From Myrica gale (Eukaryota; Streptophyta; Magnoliopsida; Fagales; Myricaceae), in the NCBI GenBank assembly GCA_963930655.1, contig OZ005615.1, forward strand, positions 9,566,001 through 9,630,000: 64,000 bases of DNA, in the 5' to 3' direction. The position numbers and the translations under genes were made by a program. Below, in pieces: positions 24,165-34,500 of this stretch (its first letter is position 1; every line of letters begins with the position of its first letter). The notes under the pieces were generated by a model. The model was not told where the DNA came from, ran no database searches, and saw nothing but the letters and a program-made list of their open reading frames with translations.

Positions 24165-24450
24165 TGACCATTTAGTCAAAAAATGTAAACTTGAGGACTA
24201 AAAGTTTAAAAAGTTAAACCTAAGGACTAAAACATAAAACGACGTAAAATTTAAGGACTAAACTGTCAATTTTTATTGCCACATCAGCTGCTGAGTTGTC
24301 AGCTGATGTGGCCTTCCGTTAGGGAAACTAACGGATCCCTGACGAAAGGACCATTTTGTAAAACAACTAAAATCTAAGAATTAAAATTTTAAAATTTGAA
24401 ATCCAAAGACCTATTTAACAGAGAGATATAAACCCAAAGACTAAATTGCT
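24165..24450. repeat. Inverted-repeat MITE-like element
   Basis: The left arm repeats the phrase AAGGACTAAA several times and the right arm holds matching but diverged phrases. The centre is a perfect 13-bp inverted repeat, GCCACATCAGCTG at 24278-24290 and CAGCTGATGTGGC at 24300-24312, around a 9-bp loop. This layout fits a non-autonomous DNA transposon. The end points and family were not determined. Confidence 0.5.
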
Positions 24451-26636
24451 AAATTCCTTAATTTTAAATTAGACATGATAGTAACTTCGATGACAATATT
24501 CCCTTGGGTCGCGGCCCAGGCAACACTCCCACGCGACGTCCTTCGTCCTTTTGGGCCCGACCCAATCTTGACAGTGACACCATTATCTTGGTCCTACAAG
24601 CTGCTTTAACTCAGCACGCGAGATACTTGTCATCTGAACGGTGATTTGGAACTCCGACAACTCATTGAAGACCTTGGGATCCTCAATTGATCCAGGCCGG
24701 GACATGTCTCTGTCCATGTACAGCTCTTCAGAGAATCAAAAGGACAGGGCATCGTTGTCTTTGTTTTTTATGGTAGGTCCCCGCGGAATCACATGTGTTG
24801 CCAGCCGGTTGAAAGTGAGAGTCAAGACATCACGTCCAGTAGAAACCGTCTCAAATCGGCCCATATATAGTAACGCAGCAAAATTTACTACATGTAAGTC
24901 GGTGTCGTGCATGACGTTACCGTACTCGATTGTTCGGAAGGGCACCGACGGTTCTTGATCAAGAAGTGTGAAACATGATTGCGCTGTTTCAGAAATTGAG
25001 ATGAGGTATCAGTAGATCCAATACATAGTTTAAATTCAAGAGCTAATGAGAAGAAACTCTGATCTCTTTTTTCGGGTAATTCGAATATAACTCTCATGAA
25101 TAGTACGATCATTGATTCCTCCTCCTTTCCCACTGTCACCAGTTAATTTGTCATCTATTTTACAAAGATTGTCTACCGGATCACTAGTTGTGGAGAAGAT
25201 GTGTACACTATATATATGCCGTATATTCTTCGAGTTATTGGGTTAATTACTAATTTCCTTAGGTGATTTTTTAGCTTCAAGTTCAATCTCATGATCAGTA
25301 GTCTTGCATTCATATATAACCCAGCTTAGGTTGAGATGGATTTTCTCAGATGGTCAACAGAAGCCTGTAGGTCACTACAAAGGTATCAACCTACAAGATG
25401 TTGAGAGAGATCGACAAACTACCACAACGGAATAATTCTTATCACTAGCTATATACAAACAAATAGGGCGCAATCTTCATAATTATATGTGCTAAAAATA
25501 ATCTATGAGTAATCAATCACATCAAGCCATAAGAACACAAATAATTTTTTACGTGAAAAACTTCCTCAGTGTAAGGTTGAAAAATCATGAGACCTAATCC
25601 AGTTAAAATCTCCACTATCGACTAAATAATGAGTACACAATGTATTCTTTTTAATCACAACTAGAGGTTACACCACATATCTATTCAATATGACATCAAT
25701 CTTTGCAAATACAATAAAAATTATAGAGAGAATATATCAAACACGCAGTTACTGTTCACAGACATGAACCCCAGTTCCCGAGCTCAAAATCTGATCTCCA
25801 TCGTTCAGATTATAACTTTTTGTGTCGTGAAACTCTCTTCTAAATTAATTTCAACTTGATCGAAGCATAGACGAAACAAGATCGAAGTTTTGATAAAACT
25901 TGAGCGTGAATGAAAAAAAAATCTATCTTTTTCTTCTAACACCTCCTTGCTCCTATCTGTTTGTATTCAAACTTTTCCTCCGGGTTAAAATTATGCTTGG
26001 TTTTGGGCCTTAGTAAAAAAACTTAATTACATCGGAGGTCCCTGTGGTATTGAATTTTAACAAAATAGTCCATGGGGTAACACTTTCGACAAATCATGAG
26101 TCCCTAAGGTCACCCATTTAGTTAAAAATGAATCCCTCCATCAATAGAGCGTCAGTCCACTAATTGAGGATGCTGATGTGTCAATTTTTTTCACGTCAGC
26201 ACGAATAGGAACTTGACGCGTGTTCCACTAGTCCACCTAAGCAAATTAGTTGGTTTCCCTCCAATTTTCCATTTTCACCTCGGCAAAAACGTTAACACTT
26301 AAAAAAAATGCTCCAAGCCAAAAATAATCTGATTACACGGTCCCATACCCACCAACCCGATACTCGACCTACCCTTTCCCACTGCGATACCCACGCTAAA
26401 CTCACAGAAACCCTAACTTCTGAAAATTCAAGAAATTCGAAAAAACTTAGATTGGGCTGAGATAAAAAAAACATCTGATAGCCCACCCTTTCATGGTATT
26501 TCCTTGAAGGAGGGGCGTCTCTAATCTGAGAGATAATTGCATTAATTAATAGTACTAAACCTTTATTTAAAGGTTTTCTTTCTGCCTTCACGTTTCTTTA
26601 CAATCTAGTAGAAGTTGATTTAGCAGTTTACCAAAG
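24451..26636. other. Intergenic repeats, no supported gene
   Basis: The interval contains no recognisable exon series. 26030-26230 resembles one arm of a MITE ('...GTCCCTGTGGTATTG...', then 'GATGCTGATGTGTC' and 'CACGTCAGCACG'). Frames at 24641-25139 and 26292-26591 have no recognisable domain. Confidence 0.4.
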
Positions 26637-26641
26637 TAGAC

Positions 26642-27257
26642 TGTTGGAAGTCCCACATTGCTAGAGAAACTAGTCAATGTGTTCCTTATAAGGTTGTGAC
26701 ATCTCTCACTCTTCAAGGCGCCTTTTGGAGTTGAGTTGGACTCACCTTTCACATATTGTGTAAATTCTAATATGGTATCAGAGCAATATTCCTAGTTTGT
26801 GGTCTCACCGTCACTCATTTTCACGTGTTGGCTTGGATGTCCTCCCGCCACACGTGAGGGGGCGTGTTGGAAGTCCCACATTACTGGAGAAACTAGTCAA
26901 TGTGCTCCTTATAAGGTTGTGTCATCCCTCACTCTTCAAGGCGTCTTTTGGAGTTGAGTTAGGCTCACCTTTCACATATTGTATAAATTCTAGGGTTAAA
27001 TGCATGTCATGCCCCTGTGATATGCGGTAATAGCAAATATGTCTCTGAGGTAAACAAAGTCCTTTTCATACCCCTGAGGTAAACATTCAGGAGTAAATAT
27101 TCCCTTCCGTTATGTTTACCTCAGGGGTATGAAAGGACATATTTACTCCTGAATGTTTATCTCAGGGAATGAAAAGGACTTTGTTTACCTCACGGGCATA
27201 TTTGCTATTACCGCATACCACAGGGGCATGACATGCATTTAACCCTAAATTCTAATA
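26642..27257 (+). mobile_element. TRIM retrotransposon with nested insertion
   Basis: The 5' LTR (26642-26772, 131 bp) starts TGTTGGAAGTCCCACATTGC and ends TTCTAATA. A perfect primer-binding site, TGGTATCAGAGC (26773-26784), follows immediately. After about 70 bp of internal sequence, a purine tract (GTGAGGGGGCG, 26854-26864) precedes the 3' LTR, which starts at 26865 and ends at 27257. TAGAC flanks the element (26637-26641 and 27258-27262) as a 5-bp target duplication. The 3' LTR is split by a 253-bp palindromic element near its end. Removing that insertion and one duplicate restores an LTR of about 131 bp close to the 5' copy. The LTRs end in TA instead of CA. Confidence 0.93.
26993..27245. 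mobile_element. Palindromic MITE inside TRIM 3' LTR
   Basis: The 253-bp element starts GGGTTAAATGCATGTCATG and ends with its exact complement, CATGACATGCATTTAACCC. Most of its length pairs with itself, giving a near-full-length hairpin. It is flanked by a 9-bp repeat, TAAATTCTA (26984-26992 and 27246-27254). The undisturbed 5' LTR has one copy of this 9-mer, which shows it was duplicated on insertion. A 9-bp duplication is typical of Mutator-like elements. Because the TIR could also be read as TAGGG...CCCTA with a 5-bp duplication, the superfamily is not certain. Confidence 0.85.
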
Positions 27258-27262
27258 TAGAC

Positions 27263-28160
27263 TGAAATAGGACAACAAATACGAAAGAACTGCAGATGAG
27301 CTGGTCAGAAACCCGCAGAAGCCAGCAAGAGCTAGGTTTGACTTTGAACAGATGGGCCTGTTTTGTGCTCTTTTTTGTTGTTTTGGAAGTTAGATCTCGG
27401 TCTTTCTGGTGGTATTTGGTGTGCACGGCCCCCGTGGTAGGCTTCCTCTCCTCCCGGCGTCCAGATCTGGCAAGTGTAGCGGCAAGCGGCCGGCGAATGA
27501 GCCCTCACGCGCGTGCTTGAATCTCATGCCCCGGACCTCTTTCGCCACCCCTCTCGCTGTTTTGCATGTTTTTTTGGAGGTCTGGCCCCACCCCGCCGTG
27601 CTCAATCCCCTGGCAGTCCCTATTGTCTCTGTACAGCCTCCTTTGTCGGTGCCTAGAGGTCACGCGCGGCTTTGTGCACGTGTGCCGCCTAGGGGCTCGG
27701 GGGTTTTGCTTCATGGTAGGTTTGTGAGGTCGTTTTGTCGCCCCTGCCGCCTCCTTCCATTTGGTTGACTGTTTGGGCCGTTTTTCTCCGGTGGATCTCT
27801 TTGATGTCTCTATTTTGTGCCGCCTAAAGTTGCCCCTTCTCCTCCTCTCTGAAGGAGTCAGATCGTTGTTCGGTTTGCCCCTCTTCCAGTAGAAGCCGTC
27901 ATCGCCTTGAGTGATGGTTTTGTTGTGTTTCGGTCCTTGTGACGGATGTGTGTTTGTATTGTGTTCTGGCTCTTGTGGCCAGTTTGCGGTTCTGGTTGTT
28001 TCACGACCCTTGTGGTTGTTAATGGTCTCGGCTCTTGTGTCCGATTATTGTAAGGTCTTCTGAACCGTTTAGGTGTTTCGCTAGCCTTTTGGTCATTTTT
28101 CGGTTTTGTATTGGCTGTATGCTTCTCGATTTTTAATATATTATCTTTGCCTAGAAAAAA
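27263..28160 (+). other. GC-rich tract ending in A-run, possible retroelement
   Basis: Composition changes sharply to GC-rich between 27420 and 27760, then becomes T- and G-rich with repeated phrases (for example CTTGTGGCCAG, CCTTGTGGTTG, CTTGTGTCCG near 27970-28045). It ends TTTTTAATATATTATCTTTG before an A-run at about 28154-28161. A T-rich tail with a 3' A-run is typical of plant LINE/SINE 3' ends. No reverse transcriptase is encoded and no convincing target duplication was found. Confidence 0.4.
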
Positions 28161-28161
28161 A

Positions 28162-31001
28162 ATCCTAATAGAAACATGTATACTACTGCAGCAACTGTAA
28201 GATGACACCTTCACAGATAAAACAGTACCTCTCTTGCCTTACAAGACAGAAGGGATCCGTTTTAAGTGCAAAATGCAAGCTCTCGCCTCTCGGGAACCCT
28301 TTTCTTTAACCTTTCCGCGATTTTCTTTTTCCGTCGGTTTCTTATCCTTGCTGGTATTCTTTTCTTTTCTTTTCTTTTCCTTTGTTTTCCCTTTCCAATT
28401 TCTCGTGAGATTTCTTTTTTCCTTTCGGCAACAGTACTACTAAAGAAAACAATACGTATGAGAGACGGTGGAGGATGAGATATCTGTTAAGGGAAGCTAA
28501 TTAAAGGTAATTAAAGGTCTAATACGAAGCTTAAATGTCACGTTTTTTGGACGGTAGACCCACTTTCTATGGATGAGCTTAATCTCACGCGCGTTCGGAC
28601 ATTAATGGGCTGCACCCTCTTCCCATGTACCAGTCCCGGCCGGCATCTCTGAGTTTAACCCTTTGGAAAAAGCATCCAAACTAGAAATATAATTGGTGAA
28701 TGCAACAAACCGATGATATATGTAGTCTTGTAGACGATACTGGCCAGTGGCCACAGCGGCCTCTTGGCTCTTGCATAACGTTCGCGTTAAGAAGGGTTAT
28801 ATATTAATTAAAAGAACATCATGAATTTAAAGAGAAATGAAGTACACTTGCGGAGACGCAAGATATATAGAAGATGAAGTACATAACTCCATTAAGGTGT
28901 ATCTCATGGTAACTTACGATAATTAAGGAGTATATATGTTTCTGATCAGAAGGAGAAAATAACACTTCTTTTAATACCTTTTTTACCCTCTCCCTAATTG
29001 GTTTTCCTCCCCCCACTTCTTGACATTGACCTTCCTTAGCTTGTGATAGTGTTTCCCCAGGCTTTTAAGACAACGTAAAAGTGGGCGTGATCCCCTTTTA
29101 GCTTATCATGCTTACCATCTTTTCTCTCTTGATGGTTTATATGCTTACAATCTCTACGCAAATGGCTCTCTCTCTCTCTCTCACTCGCCGTCTCACTATT
29201 TCATATTCTTTCATACTCACGCATGCACTTTATTCCGTCAAAATTAAGATACAAAGAGTGGCTTATAAACTAAGCTCTCTCCCAAAGCCTTTGTGTTTAA
29301 TATTCGTGAGGTCATGGCCGATGACTAACCTTCATTTTAGTCTAAATTAATCCCCTTTTGGTATTACTCAAAGACACGTAGAAATGAAGCCAACCACAGA
29401 CTGGCCAATATATTAAATATATGGGCGAAGAAGCTGTCATGACGATGCCACGGCCCCTACCAATATCAATCCAATCGTTTGGGACGGATTTTGTCCGGAT
29501 GCATGTGGACCTCTTTTATGCGCTACTTCAGATTAATTTATGCTTCTACAAAACTTGGCACATGGAGATATCTCTTAAATGAGCTATGGCCCATATATAT
29601 AAATATGGTTGGTGTTGGTACATAATGATCATATATTATTGTACCTAATATTTTCTCATATTATTTTCTCCTTTTTTCAACGGATATTTGGAGCACTTTT
29701 CATGCAAACAGTGCCCGAATTTTTTGTTTCTTTCTTGGGGAGGAGGTGGAGGTCAGGGGGAGTGATCAGACATGATCATTCGAATTGCGAATTCTTTTAG
29801 ATGGATAAGTACTAGGAACTGTTCACTTGAACCTACATGGACGACGACGTATGGATGTACATGGACCACAAAACCAAGTGGATCCTCAAGTACTAGCTAG
29901 AAAACAAAGCTAAGCGTTGGACATATCTAAAAAGTGTCTTACCTGATGCGGTTATTAATTTTTCACCATCCTGAAGTAATTAGGTGAATAGGTCGATCTG
30001 GGCTGATTAGGGCGGTTAAGGGAGGTCTCTACGAGCACCGAAGTGACGACAAGACGGCCTAGCTAATTCCTTTCATACTCAAGGAGGCTTTTAGTCGAAA
30101 TTCGTCTCACCATGTAAACTAACCCTGACCGGCCCATGTGAATTGGTAGCAGTAGCCATACCTCACCCTTAAACTAATCGTTAAACCTGCCGAATCGAAG
30201 TCCATGACTTTCCTGCCCATAGAATCCTATGTTTTCTGCCATTTGCACCTGAAAGTTCCTGGGGCAGGTGAATATATAACATCTGCGTCTGTAAGAGTCA
30301 TTCTGCGGGTAATATCATGTACGTCCGTTTGGGAGGTGATGTGGTTTCCTCAACTGCAGTTGGTGTTACCAACTACCAAGAGGCCGCTCGGCGATTGAAG
30401 TGCATGACAAAGCAAATTGCATCATTTTGTGGTCACCAATACGTGCAAATCTCTCTATATCTCTCTGTTTGAAAATCAAGTTGATCCACTCGAAGCCGTG
30501 TCAAAGCACTCAACATGGATTTGTCAAACACAGACAGATCAACCATCTTAAACAGTAAAATTCATCTGCCTCTTACTTTAGGGAAACAACATTAGAAAAT
30601 AAGCAACCAACTACGTCCTCGTATCTACCAAATCAGCTATCTCTGCAAAATGATACTTTGAACGCATTAAGCTTTCTAACGAAAAGTAATTCAAACCCAC
30701 TCTAAAATGTAAAACGAGAAAAAAAAAAGGGAATAACTCAAATGTGACAGCTTATAAGATTCAAGCTGATGTAACTTCATTGACTTAGAACCAAGGTTCA
30801 GATCCGAAATTGCAGACATCTAGAGGGATCCAATATCCAATATCGTGCAGTGGTGGGATTATATATGAACGTGTGAACCACAACCAGAATAAAATTATAC
30901 ATGTAGCAATTTAGAAACGCCATAAGAAGAAAGGAAGGAAAAAAATTAAAAATAAAAGTAATCATCGTGTAAGATATTTTTCAACCGTGGCAGCCTGGCA
31001 A
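28162..31001. other. Intergenic, downstream of the SMR gene
   Basis: No exon series or domain recognised. There is a (TC)n tract at 29166-29182. Open frames are short and mostly low-complexity. The 3' UTR of the SMR gene probably occupies the last few hundred bases. Confidence 0.4.
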
Positions 31002-31391
31002 TCATTTACACGTGCAGCAGCTCCTCTTGACCGACGTAATATCAGAGACTTTTTCGAAGCTCGATCTGAAAAACGCATCAACCTCTTCACTGTTGGCGAT
31101 CTCGAAGAACTGCAGCTCGGACAGTTTCCTTTTGCATGAGGGCACCCTTATTCTCGGTTTCCGTGGCGCCGGGGGACAAACTAGGATCTTGGGAATTCTA
31201 TTTTCTTCGGATGTCGGGGTCCGGCACTCCTCGTTGTTGCCGTTGTCCTCGTTCTGCTGTGGCTCCACAATCACTACCTTGCCGGCCACATCTTCCCCTA
31301 CATCGTTGGAAGATTGCGCTATCGTTCTGGTCTTCACAGTGAGAAGTCTGATTTTCGACAAGTCTTGCACTAATTCGAGATCGGTGGACAT
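31002..31391 (-). CDS. SMR: SIAMESE-related cyclin-dependent kinase inhibitor
   Basis: A single-exon gene of 129 codons starting at 31391. SIAMESE/SMR proteins bind CDK-cyclin complexes in the nucleus, block mitosis and promote the switch to endoreduplication. Family landmarks are in order: an N-terminal LELVQDLSKI motif (residues 5-14), the TPTSEENRIP motif (58-67) followed by CPPAPRKPR (72-80), the SCKRKL motif (85-90), and FFEIANSEEVDAFF (95-108) resembling the C-terminal cyclin-interaction region. The tail is basic and Cys-rich. Length and lack of introns are normal for the family. SCKRKL and the LxLxQDL start favour the SIM/SMR1 side of the family, while CPPAPRKPR is also seen in other SMRs, so the subgroup is not settled. 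A TATA-like box lies about 95 bp upstream. Confidence 0.93.
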   Translation of the reverse strand: MSTDLELVQDLSKIRLLTVKTRTIAQSSNDVGEDVAGKVVIVEPQQNEDNGNNEECRTPTSEENRIPKILVCPPAPRKPRIRVPSCKRKLSELQFFEIANSEEVDAFFRSSFEKVSDITSVKRSCCTCK

Positions 31392-31481
31392 GTTCTCCGT
31401 CGTTGTCGTATACTTGTGAAGAGCTGGAAATGGAGGTGAGTCGCGTGGGCAATTTATGTAGAAAAAGAGTTGAGGAGGCGT

Positions 31482-31490
31482 GCTTTATAA
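31482..31490 (-). promoter_or_regulatory. TATA-like box of the SMR gene
   Basis: On the minus strand the sequence reads CCTTATAAAGC about 95 bp before the SMR ATG at 31391. With the usual 25-35 bp spacing, transcription would start around 31450-31460, giving a leader of about 60-70 nt. A GA-rich tract (31501-31522 on the plus strand) lies just upstream. Confidence 0.5.
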
Positions 31491-31522
31491 GGAAACACCC
31501 CCCACACGGAGAGAGAGAGAGA

Positions 31523-34500
31523 GGTCGTTGGAGATGATTTATTCCTGTCTTCTATCTCGATAGGAAAATGACCTGGTTGCAGTGTTAAAACTGGCTGACT
31601 CAGTGGGATAATATATACACTTCCCGATTTTATTCTTTTTTCTGGGTTGGATTTTTCCATTTTTAACCGGGTAGTGTGAGTTGGGGGTCTTAGGGTCCAT
31701 GGTGGTTAGATTTGGCTTTTTGGGTAACAAATAAAAGGTAGGAATCTGCCCAGCAGCTGAGAAATTTGTCTGAGCTATGCGACTTTACTTTGTCGGATTA
31801 GTGTCGAGTAATTTTCCCCCACGTTTTTCCGCTTTGGAAATTCTTCATGTCCTGAAACTTGTATTTGGACCATATATATTTATCCTTTAATTATAATAAA
31901 TATGTATTTTAGCAGATACAAAATACCCAAGAATTCTAATTTTAGGCTTATAAAGAAACCGAGTTAAAGCAATTAAAATGGCAATAATAATTACCCTCAG
32001 TTAAAGAAAGACTAATTAACCAGTGAAAAAAAAATACGAGCCATATTGAGAATTCTGTCAAGACAATTATTCTTGGTGGTGTTACGTGTCAATGCCATTG
32101 TCCAATGTCTAAGGTAAACCGTGAGCTCGATCGCACAGGATAAAACCTCGTTGCATGATCTGGATTTCATGGTCTTTTTCTTTTTTGGATTGACATGTGG
32201 AACGTAAAACTTACGTTAGAGGAAAAAGGTGTAACTTTACAATCTAACTCTGGCCCACGCGCTCCAATTGTTCATGTGAGAACACAGGCTCCGGTCATTC
32301 AACTGTCCTAGACTCCTAGTCATCATCACGGGGGCGGATATGTCCTTTCAATTGGAGCGTGCGATTCAGTGTCCTGAGATTGAGGGTGGAGGTCGTAAGG
32401 GGGCTCTAGAAAACGGCACATCTGGCTGCTCCTCTGCTCTGCATAGGATACCTTGCTTGTTGTTGGAAATACGCCCGGGGGAAGAAGTTGGTTCGGATTG
32501 GGTTTAACAAATACCAACCCATTATCCAAATGAATCTTCCCACGTGAGGTGTCTGATAGGAACCCCCGCCCCCGCCGATTCCGATTGCTTGGTTTTCACC
32601 GTTAATCATTGAGCTAATCAAAAGGTCAAATCCACGTCTCTTTTCAACAAAACAGTATTATTATAATGTTTATATTTTCCTCTGACCAGCAATAATCTTT
32701 TTATATTTTTCTCACCTTGCATAGAATACTATAAGGCATGTTTCAAAATTTTAGGTTTATAATAAAAAATTCACCACATAATTTTTTATTATTATAATAT
32801 TTATTAAAAATCTTATCTCTTTACTTTTTTACCAACTCTCATAATTTATGTATAAGAGTGTTTTAAAAATAGGAAAAAAAATATTTGGGTTAAGTAATAC
32901 AAATCGAATTTGTTTTGGTATCTGTGTATGCATTTATTGATGGGTTTAAAATTACATTAAAAAGGAAGATGTAATTTACCAAAATTAAGTTACCTTGGGA
33001 TGGAAACATATATAGGATTATGTTATAAACTGGTGATACGTGCAACATGATTGTATTGCAGGTCTGTGGAGTTCGAGGTAACGGTAACATGAACTTCAAA
33101 GCGAGAGTTTTTAGGTTATTCAGATTTCAGGCAACGACATTCCCCCAAATCTCACCTCGTTAATCAGCGGTACTTTATTCCTAATGTCAAGGTTTGTTTA
33201 AGAATTATAATTTATAAGTACCCTTCCCTCTTGATTTTTATATTCGCTCCAATATATATATATATATATATTAACAAAGAAGAAGAGTTCATAAGAAGCC
33301 TGCATTTACGATAAAATATTTTATTAAGAAGAATAAAATGGTCAGTAAAGAGAGGAGCAAAAAGAGGGAGACAGGGAGAGATTGGTCCCTGTTCTTTGAC
33401 TGTAAGGAGATTTACAAGTGACGTTTAATCTGCCTTTTCCATTAGAAAGGCAGCATTATGCATCACATGGCACCAGAAAAATGTTTCAGTACTTGTAGTA
33501 GCATAAAGTAGTATTCGCCCGAGAAGAAGTTATATCGTATAGTAGACAAGTTGTACTACTGTGAGTGTGAGATCTTGATTCCATTTCACGGCTTGCAGCT
33601 TGCTGCTGATTGCTCAAGTTAAACTAAAAAGGAAAACAGCTGCTACATATCTAAGCGAATTAAGTTTTGGTATCGGAGGAGATGATGAAGTCATGTGCAG
33701 TTTAGGTGGGAAGTTTATTACGTACCCATTTAAAGTAGAGAAATATATATTATCTAATCCTTGCTTCGTGATCAATGTTACTCAATCCGCCTTGCTTTAA
33801 GGAAACTTTCTTTTCTCTGGGTAGAACTGAGACTGGAAGAAAAATAGAGAGACAAACTAGCTAACGTAAAACCGCGGTACGAGGATGACCGTCGGAATGA
33901 CAAACTGTTGCGAGCGTCCTTTAAAAGCGTGGCCAATCATTCGAACCTGGAATGCCATTGCTTTAAGGAAAATTTCAGCTGCAGTATATGATCTTGGCAT
34001 ATTGTCTTTTTCTTTCTTGTCTTTTTTTTTTCCAAATTTTCTCAGCTAAAGTGAAAGCTTCTCAGTCGAGTAAATTAGAAGGATCTATGTGAAAAATCAA
34101 GGAAATAAAATAAGCAAATCCATAGTTTGCTAGAATGCTAGCTTCTAATAAGATATAATATACTGTGACCGTACTTGCAGGATTTCCGTTCCACATTTAG
34201 GTCCATTAGGAGGACCAATCTAGGGCATAGTTTTCAGAATTATTATGGAGCTTTCAGACTAGTACTGCCAATTTCACTGAACGTTGTTGTAGGGCCCAGT
34301 CTAGACCCCCAGTATCTTCACGGAATAAGAGTGAGTTCGAAAGTTTTCCTGCCAACTTCTAATAGCAATAAGTACTAGGGTTCACGAATTAGACGTGCTC
34401 AGAGAAGAAAGGAAAACGACCCTCAAAGTTGAACAGAAGACAACCAGCTTGCATGTACTATGAATCATAGGGCTATCATCAACCATCAAGAATAAACAGG

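Noticed and set aside
27296-27768. Overlapping GC-rich frames on both strands
   Set aside because: They arise from a GC-rich, stop-poor tract that looks like part of a retroelement; no family motif.
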